The notes: generated from the sequence alone by a model not told the origin. DNA of 13,844 nucleotides from an uncultured bacterium (GCA_905214995.1 CAJMOT010000050.1:1-13844); one strand, 5' to 3'; positions 1 through 7,557 are shown, numbered from the stretch's first letter. Numbers and translations are program-made.

Positions 1-595
1 TCTTCGGGCTGAAATATGAGGCGATTGAGTTATAAGTTATAAGGGGGAGCTCGCCGCGCGCGGATTCGCCTATCCGTCGCCCCATTCGAGGGGCGAAATA
101 AAAAAGCTCGCCCGCGGCCGAGCGCGCGGGTTCGGCTTTTGCGACGCCGAGCCGATTTTCCCGCCCGAGCTCCGCCCGCCCGCCGGAGCGCGCTTTGAAT
201 TTTCCGGAGACTTCGCGGGCGCAAATTGGCGGTTTCGGGTTCCCGACGGGGAGAGCGTGCGCTTCAGCGACTCGCTCGCGGGGGAAATGTCGTTCGTATG
301 CGGGGAGGATTTCGGGGATTTTCTCGTCTGGCGCAAGTGCGGCGCCCCGTCCTACGAGCTCGCCTCGGCGGTAGACGACGCGCAAATGCGTATAACGGAA
401 ATCGTGCGCGGCGAGGATCTGCTGCTTTCGACGGCGCGCCAGATTCTGGTTTGGCGTGCGCTCGGGCTCGAAATCCCGAAATTCCGCCATTGCCACCTCC
501 TGCTCGGCGACGACGGAAAAAAGCTTTCAAAGACTTCCATGCGCAAGGGCGGCGGGTCGAAGTGGCTCATGCGCCGGCGCACAGGCCGAGGATAA
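1..595 (+). pseudogene. gluQ: Glutamyl-Q tRNA(Asp) synthetase fragment, 5'-truncated, probable pseudogene
   Basis: Reading frame 2 from about base 44 to the TAA at 593-595 translates into the C-terminal half of a GluQRS, the truncated GluRS paralogue that glutamylates queuosine in tRNA(Asp). Visible family landmarks are GFAYPSPHSRGEI (zinc-region equivalent, without the usual cysteines), PIFPPELRP, WRFRVPDG, SAVDDAQMRITEIVRGEDLL, RQILVWRALGLEIPKF, and the KMSKS-like GDDGKKLSK around 508-540. The frame is closed by TGA at 17-19 and 26-28, and no ATG, GTG or TTG occurs in it before GTG at 257, which lies inside the conserved domain. The whole ATP-binding N-terminus is therefore missing from this frame. 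The protein also stops only about 20 residues after KLSK, where the family normally continues for tens of residues. The last 29 bases overlap the convergent aminotransferase gene. Homology is clear; calling it a pseudogene is inference, and an assembly or sequencing error at bases 20-45 is the main alternative. Confidence 0.75.
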
Positions 596-1640
596 ATTCG
601 CAAAACCCTTCGGCCTCGCTTTCGGAATCCGCAAAGTGCGGCGGGACGCACATGAGCGTCGCGGACTCTGCGCGCGCCGCGGGGCTGCCCGCCTCTCCGA
701 ACCCTCCCCAGTATATGGGCGCGAACATCTTTTTTTCGCGGAGTTTTGCGTATACGGCGTCGCGGACGCGGGGATTCCGGAATTTCAGGACGGGGCAGCA
801 GGCGGAGAAAATGTCGGGCGCGCGGCCGCCCGAAAAAGCGAGCTCTTCGAAAAATCCGTTGCCGCGCGCGGCGTCCGAAAACGCCCTTATGGCGGCGAAC
901 CTCCCTTGGGCGAGCTTTTCGATGTCGAGCCGCGCGAGGGTTTCGAAAGAGTACGCGCCCATTCTGCCCGGCTTTTTGCGCGCGGAAATTTTCGCCTCCG
1001 CCGCGTAGAACAGCTTTTCCGCAAATTCCTCCCATCCGCTCCCTCTCGACCGCGCGGCTGAGGCCGCGAGGAAGTCCGCCGAAAAGTCCGGCATGGAGGA
1101 CGCGGGGCGCGCGAAAATTTCGGACGGGTTTTCCGCCTCGGCGAATCCGCCGTCCGGCAGCGGCAGCCATTTGCGCAGCGACCCGAACGCAAAGTCGGCG
1201 CCATGCGCGCGCGGCGAAAACGGCGCGTGGGAGGAGTTTTGGACGAGTATCGTCCCGGGGTTGCGGAGCTTCCATTCGCTCCATATTCCCATGTCGCGCA
1301 GGCCGAAAAAGTTTACCGCCATTACAGCGTCCCCCGCGCGGGCGCGCAGGGTTTCAAAACGCGGCGACTTTTCCGACGGCAGGTCTTCAAAAAATTCCGT
1401 TTCGCAGATTTCGCCTGCCGCCCGCGCCGCTTCCGGGCAAAAGTAGCGCGGCAGGAAAATCCTCCCCGCAAAGCCCGATTTTTTCATGCGCGCGAATATC
1501 CTGAAAAACGCCTCCCGCCCCGACGCGAAAAATTCCCAATCTTTGCGCGGGGGGCGCGGGGAGGGCGTGAAATCCCGCGCCGAGAGCGCGAAATTCGGCA
1601 GGGGGTGGATTTTTTGCGGGTCGAATTTCACGTCGCCCAT
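567..1640 (-). CDS. DegT/DnrJ/EryC1-like PLP-dependent aminotransferase family protein
   Basis: A 357-residue protein from the ATG at 1640. It resembles fold-type I PLP enzymes of the DegT/DnrJ/EryC1/StrS superfamily, many of which transfer amino groups to nucleotide-linked sugars. Landmarks are SGREAFFRI near residue 40, RIFLPRYFCPEAA near 60, MAVNFFGLRD near 107, VQNSSHAPFS near 133, and FGSLRKWLPLPDGGF near 152, in which Lys157 is the expected Schiff-base lysine. A GAYSFETL segment follows further downstream. An in-frame TTG at 1670 would add ten residues (AYSAFE and others); neither start has a convincing ribosome-binding site, so the ATG is preferred only as the stronger codon. The gene stands alone, divergent from the PEP-CTERM gene and convergent with the gluQ remnant. 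The substrate is unknown; no polysaccharide genes are visible nearby. The family call is fairly secure, the reaction is not. Confidence 0.72.
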   Translation of the reverse strand: MGDVKFDPQKIHPLPNFALSARDFTPSPRPPRKDWEFFASGREAFFRIFARMKKSGFAGRIFLPRYFCPEAARAAGEICETEFFEDLPSEKSPRFETLRARAGDAVMAVNFFGLRDMGIWSEWKLRNPGTILVQNSSHAPFSPRAHGADFAFGSLRKWLPLPDGGFAEAENPSEIFARPASSMPDFSADFLAASAARSRGSGWEEFAEKLFYAAEAKISARKKPGRMGAYSFETLARLDIEKLAQGRFAAIRAFSDAARGNGFFEELAFSGGRAPDIFSACCPVLKFRNPRVRDAVYAKLREKKMFAPIYWGGFGEAGSPAARAESATLMCVPPHFADSESEAEGFCEFILGLCAGA

Positions 1641-1704
1641 TTCAAACGCGCTGTAAGCGCGCGTCCACAAAAAAGAGCGGAGAAAAAAATTTTTGAAATA
1701 ATAA

Positions 1705-1733
1705 TTGACATTTATAACGCTTTCATTTATTCA
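1705..1733 (+). promoter_or_regulatory. Candidate sigma-70 promoter for the PEP-CTERM gene
   Basis: A perfect TTGACA at 1705-1710 is followed after 17 bases by TATTCA at 1728-1733, which matches TATAAT only in its first three bases. The A/T-rich stretch just upstream (about 1682-1704) looks like an UP element. A start site about 7 bases after the -10 would fall on or next to the ATG at 1741, giving a leaderless or nearly leaderless transcript. Confidence 0.45.
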
Positions 1734-1740
1734 AATTTCC

Positions 1741-3318
1741 ATGAATAAAAACATCCCTCTCGCGTTTGTCAGTCTTGCGGTTTTTCTAAACGTTTCCCCG
1801 CTTTATCCCGCGGATTACTATCAGGGTGGAAGCGGGGTGTTTGCCGACGATTCGACATGGTATATGGACGAAGCGCTCTCAACGCCGGCGGATTCCCACC
1901 CGATGACCTTTGAGGATACCGCCATTCTGCATAATACGAATGGAAGACTTTGGGTGACGCAGATAGATACATATGTCGGGAATATAATTTCCGCGGGCGT
2001 TTCCAATATGCAATTCGGCAGGGAACTGTTGGGCGCCGGCCCGTCGATAAATTTTCAGGTCGGCGGCAAGATAAAGGCGCAGATATGCAATATGGATGAA
2101 AACGCGTTTTTGATAGACACCGCTTTTGGCGGCGCCGAGGGAGAGGCGACTTTGGAAATGGCGGTTGGGGGAATTGAAGTCGGCGCGGAAATATGCGGGA
2201 ACCATAATATAGATAGACGTTATGGGAAAGTCGATTTAACCTTGGATTTTTCGGAATCTCAAATGAAAAGTTCCACAGTAAACGTCAGCGGCGACGTTCT
2301 TATAGGAGGGGGATTGCAAACGCGCTTTGGAGCCGAACTTTATTTGGTTCTCGACAAGATGTCCGTCGAAGGGATTGTTGAAATGAAAAGAAACGCCGGG
2401 TCGTGGAGCAACATATATTTTGGCAAATCCGTGGTTCTGGAAACGGGCGGATTGTATACGGAATCTATGGGAGATTATACAATCACCCATTCCAACGGGG
2501 CGGGCGACTCGGTCTCCGTCATAATTCTGAGAAACGAGGCCGGATCCGACTATCAGTATATCGGCGCCATCGTGAGCGAATCCGCGTTCAATGAAAGTCC
2601 GGATGCAAGCGCGGCTTCCATAAATATTTGCATGCTCGGCGATGGGATACAGAGAATTGCCCAGGGAGTTAGAGACCAAACCGACATAACGGGCAAGGAT
2701 GCCGGCGTATATTCCGTGGAGAGCGGAAAGCTGTTTTACGACAATTCCAATCTAAGGGCCGATTTCAGACTGGCGAAACTTGCGGTCGACGGCGGGTCGT
2801 TCGGAGCGTCGTATTGGGATTCGTCCCGGGCGGGGAGGGCGTATTTTAAAACCGCCGAAATCGCTAATGGAGGGCTTGCGTATGAAAATTTTGCGAATCA
2901 CAACGCTCTTGAAACGGGAGGGAGCGACAAAATCGTAATCGCCGAGTCGCTCTCCAAAACGGGAGACGGAAAAATTTCCGTGGATTTCGCCGACAGGCAC
3001 GGCAACGCTTTCGATTTGGCCGGATACGAAGTGGCGGAAGACGCGTTGGAAATCGACAATTGGATTGAAATCCTGACGGCCGGATATTTGGATGGCTTTG
3101 ATTTGGAATCGAAGATAGGGGATAATGCGTACGGCGCGAACGGAGATTTTTACGCCGTAAACGTTGAAAACGGCTTTGCGTTTTTCCGCTGGGTGGACTT
3201 GGCGGGCGGCGGATATTCCCTGCAAGTGGGTTTTGCGCAGGTTCCGGAACCGGCGGCCGTCGCCGCCGTTTTCGGCGCGTTGGCCTTTCTGTTTGCCGCG
3301 CGGCTCAAAATTAAATGA
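1741..3318 (+). CDS. PEP-CTERM sorting domain-containing surface protein, function unknown
   Basis: A 525-residue secreted protein. Starting at ATG 1741 gives a clean signal peptide (MNKNIPLAFVSLAVFLNV..., cleavage near SPLYPADYY). The in-frame TTG at 1705 coincides with the -35 hexamer TTGACA and would put extra residues before that signal, so it is rejected. The body is glycine-, serine- and asparagine-rich with alternating short hydrophobic stretches, as in repetitive beta-strand passenger proteins of this type, but I recognise no catalytic motif. The C-terminus is a textbook PEP-CTERM signal: VPEP at about residue 501, a hydrophobic AAVAAVFGALAFLFAA helix, and a basic RLKIK tail. Exosortase-type enzymes are expected to process such tails and attach or release the protein at the outer surface. 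The coding sequence is visibly richer in A/T and in AAA, ATA and TTG codons than the neighbouring genes. It forms its own unit between a candidate promoter and a strong terminator. Confidence 0.85.
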   Translation: MNKNIPLAFVSLAVFLNVSPLYPADYYQGGSGVFADDSTWYMDEALSTPADSHPMTFEDTAILHNTNGRLWVTQIDTYVGNIISAGVSNMQFGRELLGAGPSINFQVGGKIKAQICNMDENAFLIDTAFGGAEGEATLEMAVGGIEVGAEICGNHNIDRRYGKVDLTLDFSESQMKSSTVNVSGDVLIGGGLQTRFGAELYLVLDKMSVEGIVEMKRNAGSWSNIYFGKSVVLETGGLYTESMGDYTITHSNGAGDSVSVIILRNEAGSDYQYIGAIVSESAFNESPDASAASINICMLGDGIQRIAQGVRDQTDITGKDAGVYSVESGKLFYDNSNLRADFRLAKLAVDGGSFGASYWDSSRAGRAYFKTAEIANGGLAYENFANHNALETGGSDKIVIAESLSKTGDGKISVDFADRHGNAFDLAGYEVAEDALEIDNWIEILTAGYLDGFDLESKIGDNAYGANGDFYAVNVENGFAFFRWVDLAGGGYSLQVGFAQVPEPAAVAAVFGALAFLFAARLKIK

Positions 3319-3340
3319 CGGGGAAGACGGGCAAAAGAAG

Positions 3341-3367
3341 GGCTGCGAAATTTCGCAGCCTTTTTTT
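3341..3367 (+). terminator. Rho-independent terminator, probably bidirectional
   Basis: A perfect 20-base inverted repeat, GGCTGCGAAA/TTTCGCAGCC, is followed by seven T residues at 3361-3367. It lies 22 bases after the stop of the plus-strand PEP-CTERM gene and 8 bases beyond the stop of the minus-strand gene ending at 3376. On the minus strand the hairpin is followed only by a weaker CTTCTTTT, so termination in that direction is likely but less efficient. Confidence 0.9.
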
Positions 3368-3375
3368 ATTTTCCG

Positions 3376-4362
3376 CTATCCGCGCCTCTTCCCCGCGGCG
3401 GCGGCCGCCGCAAACAGCCCGAGAGCCGCCGCAACCGCCTCGGGCTCGGGCACCGCCGGAGCGTAATTTATTACGCCTATCGCGTTGAGGTCGAATCCCC
3501 CGCTCTCGCTCGAAGGGTAGGGGTCGTAGATTGGGTTGCCCGCGCTGTCGACGCACGATCCGTCGCCCGTGATGTCGTCTATGCGCACGTAATTTATGTC
3601 GCCGAGATCGACGAGCGAGAACATTTCTATTATGTGCTTCGTGTATTCGAGCGAAAACGCGCTGTTTCCGGTCGTGGAGTCCGACGCGGCGTCGTAGTGC
3701 GCGACGGCGTAGTCGTAGGCGTATTGCAGCTCGCCGAGGTCGTAGCCGTGGCCCCAGTTGCACATGTATTTCGAGCCGAGATTGTATATGTATTCCGGAT
3801 AATTGTCGTTCGTGTACGGGCCTATCGGATTCGCGCCGACGTAGAAGTTCGGGAAGGTTATGAAATTCACGCCGTCGGTCGATACGGATACGTACGCGAG
3901 CTCCAGGAAGCCGGCGTTTACGGCGTTTTCAAATACGGCGAAATCGAGGCCTTCCCCGTCGGCGATCGGCCTGCCGAAAGTTAGCGTTATGGAGCCTCCG
4001 TCGCCGAGGGATACGACATGGTAGACCGACGAGGCGTCAGGATCATAGTTCGGGGACGAAGGGTCGGTGTCGCCGTAGTCGGCGAGTCCGGCGGAGCCGA
4101 GGGCCTTTTCGGGCGTCCGCCACCTGTCTATTACGTTGGAGCCGTATGACACGTTTTCGTATCCCGTCGCCCAGCCTTTTATGGCGGAGTTTCTGTAATA
4201 CACTTCCGAGGTTTTCGAGGGGTCGATTCCCGCCTGGCCGCAGTACAGTATCCCGTACTCGTCCACGGTGTAGCTCTCCCCGTTTTGGGGTATGTAGTAT
4301 TCGCCGGCGTATGCCGACAGCGCGGCGATTGCCGCCGTTATGGAAGTCAGTTTTGCTTTCAT
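3376..4362 (-). CDS. PEP-CTERM surface protein of the cobalamin uptake operon
   Basis: A 328-residue exported protein, last gene of the riboswitch-led operon. The ATG at 4362 is chosen because it begins a signal peptide (MKAKLTSITAAIAALSAYA-GEYY) and lies 2 bases after the btuB stop; an upstream in-frame start would run into btuB. The middle contains VSLGDGGSITLTFGRPIADG, GLDFAVFENAV, LAYVSVSTDGVNFITFP, YVRIDDITGDGS, GNPIYDPYPS and GGFDLNAIGVIN. I recognise this pattern from a family of cell-surface proteins often annotated simply as 'cell surface protein' or 'PEP-CTERM protein' and found beside TonB-dependent receptors. The acidic, aromatic-rich sequence suggests a beta-sandwich binding domain. 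The C-terminus is a PEP-CTERM signal: VPEP at about residue 304, an alanine-rich helix, and a GKRRG tail. Its place in a B12-regulated operon suggests surface capture of cobamide; that role is inference. Confidence 0.82.
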   Translation of the reverse strand: MKAKLTSITAAIAALSAYAGEYYIPQNGESYTVDEYGILYCGQAGIDPSKTSEVYYRNSAIKGWATGYENVSYGSNVIDRWRTPEKALGSAGLADYGDTDPSSPNYDPDASSVYHVVSLGDGGSITLTFGRPIADGEGLDFAVFENAVNAGFLELAYVSVSTDGVNFITFPNFYVGANPIGPYTNDNYPEYIYNLGSKYMCNWGHGYDLGELQYAYDYAVAHYDAASDSTTGNSAFSLEYTKHIIEMFSLVDLGDINYVRIDDITGDGSCVDSAGNPIYDPYPSSESGGFDLNAIGVINYAPAVPEPEAVAAALGLFAAAAAAGKRRG

Positions 4363-4364
4363 GT

Positions 4365-6389
4365 CTAATATTTCAGCGATATTCCCATTTTGAATACCCT
4401 GCCCGCGCACGGATAGTATGAGCCGTTGTACGCGAACACGGCGTAGTTTTCATTAAAGACGTTTTCTATGGCGCCGAATACGGCGGCGTATTTGCATATG
4501 CGGTAGCTCGCGAGCAGGTCGAACGTGGCGAACCCGGGTATGCGGCGCATGGAGTTTGCGAAATCGTTGCCCATCGTCTGCGGCATCGACCAGTTGCCGC
4601 GCGCGGTCAGCTCCAAACCTTCTATGGGTTTGAGCGTTATCCCCGCGGTTCCGGAAAACGGCGGCACGAGCGGAATTTTGTTTCCGCCGTACCTGCCGCT
4701 TGCGAAGCGCGCGTCAACGGCTCCCGCGCCAGCGAAAACGCCGAAGTATTCGGAGTCGTACCTGACGGAAAAATCCGAGCCGAGCCTGCGCGTGGACGAA
4801 AAGTTTTCGTTGAGCCCGCTGGCGTAGTCGTACATTATTTCGTTGTCCAGATACGTGGCGTAGAAGCTCAGGTTTACGCGCCATCCGCCGGAGATGCGCG
4901 TGTATCCTATCTCGTAGTTTTGTCCGGTTTCCGGCTTCAAGTCTTTGTTGAATGGAAACGCCGAGGCCTGGTAATACCCCTGGTAAAAGGCGATTTCGTC
5001 GGTGGACGGGTACCTGTATATCTGGTCGAAGCGCGCGTACACGGAATTTTCGCCGTCGAGCTTGTATGTGGCCCCGAACGATCCGGCGAATCCCCCCTGC
5101 CACTGGCTTTCGTCATAGGTGTTTTGGGGGTCCGGCCTCGGAGGACGGTTGCCCATGTATATGAACCTCCTGCTGTCGGCGCTCGTGTAGGAGCCCTCCG
5201 CGCGCGCGGAAGCGGAGAATATCAGATTGTCCGCCGCCCTGTATTCCGCGCCCGCGTATCCGCCCGCGTTTCCGCGCTCGACTTTCGCCCTGTCGGGATT
5301 TTGCGCGCCGCTGGCGAAGAATCTGTAAGAATCGAAGTCTATGGAGGTGAAGTCCGCGTCGGCGCCCGCGTAAAGCGTCCAGTCTTCAAACCTGTCTATT
5401 TCGCATCTGGGCGACAGCGTGAAAGTGAGCTGGTCGTTGCGGTTTTGCGACGGGGCGAGTGCGTTGCTTTCCTCGACTATTCTGTTTCTGAAATTCGCGC
5501 CGAACTGTATTTCTCCGCGCCCGAGGGCGGACTCGTTTTTGAGCGTTGCGGAATAGACTCCCCCCTTGTATTTGTACAGCATCCGCAAGTCGGCGTCGCG
5601 GGGGTTGTTCTGGAAGCCGTTCCAGTCCGTGCCCGTGGCGTATTCGGTTTCCGCCAGCGAAAAGTTTCCGGCCAGCTCGATTTTCGCGGAATCGGATATT
5701 TTGCAGCTTGCGGAGGCGTTTACCGTGTCGGCCCAAGCCCTCGAATTTTCGCGGTATCCGTCGTTGTCGTACCTGTTGGCGTCGATTCCGTATCCGAATC
5801 CGCCGGCGGATCCGCGAAACGACGCGTCCGCCGAATACAGCCCGTACGAGCCCATCATGCCGTTCAGCTCTATCGCGTTTTCTTCGGCGTCCTTTTTTGT
5901 CGAGATTTTTACGACCCCCGCGACCGCGTTGTTGCCGTACATCGCGCTTTGGGCGCCCCTCAGCACCTCTATGCTCTCGACGTTCGAAAGGGGGATTTGC
6001 AGCCAGTTTGTCTCCGACATGTCCGCGCGGTTGTACCGCTGCCCGTCGACGAGGACGAGAACCCTCAGCTGGGAATTTTCCCCGAATCCGCGCATGGCTA
6101 TATTGCCGTTCGACGAATCGCCGGTATAGCTCATAAAGCGCACGTTGCCGGTGCGCTGCAGCATCTCGGGAACGGTGGACGCGCCGCTCTTTTCTATTTC
6201 GTCCGAGCCTATCACGGTCGAGTTTACGGGCTGGTCGAGCGCGGCGGAGGCGAACCTGTACGCCGTCGCCTCCACGGGCGCGAGCTCCGGCGCGCGTTCG
6301 CCGCGCTCTTCGCCGCCGTCCGGATTTTCCGCGGCCGCCGCAACTGCGGGAAGCGCGAGCATGATTGCCTTTAAAATTCTGAAGTTCAC
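4365..6389 (-). CDS. btuB: BtuB-like TonB-dependent outer-membrane cobalamin receptor
   Basis: A 674-residue receptor expected to import cobamides across the outer membrane using TonB energy. The GTG at 6389 gives a proper signal peptide (MNFRILKAIMLALPAVAAAA-ENPD); the ATG at 6362 would leave only an 11-residue signal without a basic end, and the frame stays open further upstream without a better start. After the signal, APVEATAYRF (about 37-46) may hold the TonB box. The plug domain spans roughly 50-165, with STVPEMLQRTGNVRF, NIAMRGFG, VLVLVDGQRYNRADM and IEVLRGAQSAMYGNNAVAGV, closely following BtuB. The rest is a 22-strand-type barrel ending in the aromatic MGISLKY. The gene follows the riboswitch-controlled DUF4465 gene after a 113-base spacer with a terminator-like hairpin, and precedes the second PEP-CTERM gene by 2 bases. 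Specificity for cobalamin rests on the riboswitch and plug similarity rather than on ligand residues. Confidence 0.88.
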   Translation of the reverse strand: MNFRILKAIMLALPAVAAAAENPDGGEERGERAPELAPVEATAYRFASAALDQPVNSTVIGSDEIEKSGASTVPEMLQRTGNVRFMSYTGDSSNGNIAMRGFGENSQLRVLVLVDGQRYNRADMSETNWLQIPLSNVESIEVLRGAQSAMYGNNAVAGVVKISTKKDAEENAIELNGMMGSYGLYSADASFRGSAGGFGYGIDANRYDNDGYRENSRAWADTVNASASCKISDSAKIELAGNFSLAETEYATGTDWNGFQNNPRDADLRMLYKYKGGVYSATLKNESALGRGEIQFGANFRNRIVEESNALAPSQNRNDQLTFTLSPRCEIDRFEDWTLYAGADADFTSIDFDSYRFFASGAQNPDRAKVERGNAGGYAGAEYRAADNLIFSASARAEGSYTSADSRRFIYMGNRPPRPDPQNTYDESQWQGGFAGSFGATYKLDGENSVYARFDQIYRYPSTDEIAFYQGYYQASAFPFNKDLKPETGQNYEIGYTRISGGWRVNLSFYATYLDNEIMYDYASGLNENFSSTRRLGSDFSVRYDSEYFGVFAGAGAVDARFASGRYGGNKIPLVPPFSGTAGITLKPIEGLELTARGNWSMPQTMGNDFANSMRRIPGFATFDLLASYRICKYAAVFGAIENVFNENYAVFAYNGSYYPCAGRVFKMGISLKY

Positions 6390-6415
6390 TTTTTGGCTTT
6401 CGTGGGGCAAAGCCT

Positions 6416-6430
6416 CCCGCCGCCGGCGGG
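6416..6430 (-). other. Short GC hairpin in the btuB leader
   Basis: CCCGCC-GCC-GGCGGG forms a 6-bp stem with a 3-base loop about 27 bases before the btuB GTG. No U-tract follows, so it is not a terminator. It could stabilise the 5' end of a processed btuB transcript or be incidental in GC-rich DNA. Confidence 0.3.
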
Positions 6431-6449
6431 CGCGCGTTGCCGCAGAATG

Positions 6450-6494
6450 AAAAACGCGGGGCGCGCGCGAAAAACGAAAAGCCGCGCGCCCCGC
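6450..6494 (-). terminator. Intercistronic terminator/attenuator between the DUF4465 gene and btuB
   Basis: On the minus strand GCGGGGCGCGCG (6494-6483) pairs perfectly over 12 bases with CGCGCGCCCCGC (6467-6456) across a 15-base T-rich loop, and is followed by G plus five T residues (6454-6450). It begins 8 bases past the DUF4465 stop. It has the form of an intrinsic terminator with a short U-tract, so partial read-through into btuB is likely. No separate promoter for btuB was seen in the remaining 60 bases. Confidence 0.72.
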
Positions 6495-6502
6495 GCCGTT
6501 GG

Positions 6503-7501
6503 TTATCTGCGTGAAGAAATCTTTCTGTTGCGCAGCGCCGTTAGGAGCGCGAGCGCTCCGAATAGTGCGGAGACTGCTGCGGGTTCCGGAACCGCTCCGT
6601 ATACGATGTTGTCGAGCGCGAAATACGCGGGAGACGTCATGCCCCATGCGTTGCCGAAGGACGAGAGGATTTGGAAGTCCAGCCCTATCAGCCCGTCGGC
6701 GGAAAGCGAGGACAGGTCGACAGTGTTCCATTCTTCGCTGAGGAATCCGTGGGAGGCGAGCACATAGCATACCGCTTCGTCGGTTTCAGTCAGCGTTCCG
6801 TCCGCGTATATCCCGCGGATTAGGACGGCGAAAAACGCGTCGTCGGTGTTGTAAACGCTGTCGTAGACGATGAGCCCATCCTCGCTTTCGGTGTAGCCCA
6901 TATTCATCGAACTGTCGGGATTGCCGAGTATTTTTGCGCCGACGAGCGTGTTGGCTATGTCCACCGAGCTCACCGAAACTATGTCGTCAAAAACCAGCTG
7001 GTAGGTTTCGGGCGCCGTAGAAAAATATTCGGTTCCCTTGTATGCGGTCTTGCTCGCAACCCCGTTTGAATCGGAGACGTTGCCGTAAAATACCGCGTAT
7101 TGTTGCGAGCCCCCCGCGCCGGTTCCGGTGACGGAGCAGAGGTCGTTTGAATACGATATGTTGGATGTGTCGGAGGAATTTGAGAGCAGAAATCCGCCGC
7201 CGTTGTAATATTCGTAATTGTATGAGGTAGTCTTGAACTGCAATCCGCTCGAAATGCCGTCCACCGCAGAATTCCACTCAAACCTGCCGAGGTTGGAGGG
7301 CATCGCCTGCCACGATGTCACCGAACCGGAGGGCGACGGCGACCATTCGTATACGTCCTCGCCTCCGTAGACGGAGTAGTCCGTGTATGAGAATTCCCAG
7401 TTTCCGCGGATCGGAACGTCGTCAAACGATATTGCGGCCGCGTTTGCCGCCGCCGCCATTGCCAGGCCCGCGCCCAGCGCCGATATTTTTTTCAATTTCA
7501 T
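6503..7501 (-). CDS. DUF4465 domain protein with PEP-CTERM signal, B12-riboswitch controlled
   Basis: A 332-residue exported protein, first gene after the cobalamin riboswitch. The ATG at 7501 begins a signal peptide (MKLKKISALGAGLAMAAAANA-AAISF) and has a weak AAAGG about 8 bases upstream; the frame is open further upstream but that part lies in the leader. The body matches DUF4465: an N-terminal SFDDVP, then YAVFYGN, and the diagnostic C-terminal block with YVLASHG, EEWNTVDLSSLS, LDFQILSS, GNAWGMTSPAYFALDNI. DUF4465 proteins recur in B12-regulated loci of Bacteroidetes as surface accessories of BtuB-like receptors (from memory). Here the C-terminus carries VPEP at about residue 304, a hydrophobic helix and an RNRKISSRR tail instead of an N-terminal lipobox. 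Expected role: surface binding or hand-over of cobamides to the receptor encoded next; binding itself is inferred. A 12-bp terminator-like hairpin follows the stop. Confidence 0.87.
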   Translation of the reverse strand: MKLKKISALGAGLAMAAAANAAAISFDDVPIRGNWEFSYTDYSVYGGEDVYEWSPSPSGSVTSWQAMPSNLGRFEWNSAVDGISSGLQFKTTSYNYEYYNGGGFLLSNSSDTSNISYSNDLCSVTGTGAGGSQQYAVFYGNVSDSNGVASKTAYKGTEYFSTAPETYQLVFDDIVSVSSVDIANTLVGAKILGNPDSSMNMGYTESEDGLIVYDSVYNTDDAFFAVLIRGIYADGTLTETDEAVCYVLASHGFLSEEWNTVDLSSLSADGLIGLDFQILSSFGNAWGMTSPAYFALDNIVYGAVPEPAAVSALFGALALLTALRNRKISSRR

Positions 7502-7529
7502 AGTTTGCCTTTTTTCGTTTTGGAATTTT

Positions 7530-7557
7530 GCCTCCCTCTCCGGAAAACGGGGGAGGC
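7530..7557 (-). other. Hairpin in the DUF4465 leader
   Basis: GCCTCCC (minus 7557-7551) pairs with GGGAGGC (minus 7536-7530), with an inner CCG/CGG pairing around a TTTTC loop. It hides the only strong purine SD-like run in the leader (GGGAGG), but that run is about 30 bases from the ATG, too far to be the start signal. There is no U-tract on either strand. It may be part of the riboswitch expression platform. Confidence 0.4.

Noticed and set aside
29..42. GTTATAA tandem repeat as a transposon target-site duplication
   Set aside because: The two copies are directly adjacent with no element or scar between them; slippage or simple duplication is a sufficient explanation.
352..1284. Long minus-strand and plus-strand frames inside the aminotransferase region
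   Set aside because: Arginine- and alanine-rich low-complexity translations typical of shadow frames at high GC; the 567-1640 frame has coherent family motifs.
1705..1740. TTG start adding 12 residues to the PEP-CTERM protein
   Set aside because: The TTG is part of a TTGACA -35 hexamer and the added residues would precede a normal signal peptide beginning at ATG 1741.
4920..6374. A 484-codon open frame on the plus strand, antisense to btuB
   Set aside because: It is the mirror frame of a GC-rich coding sequence; the translation is arginine/valine-rich, shows no family motif, and the minus-strand frame encodes an unmistakable TonB-dependent receptor.
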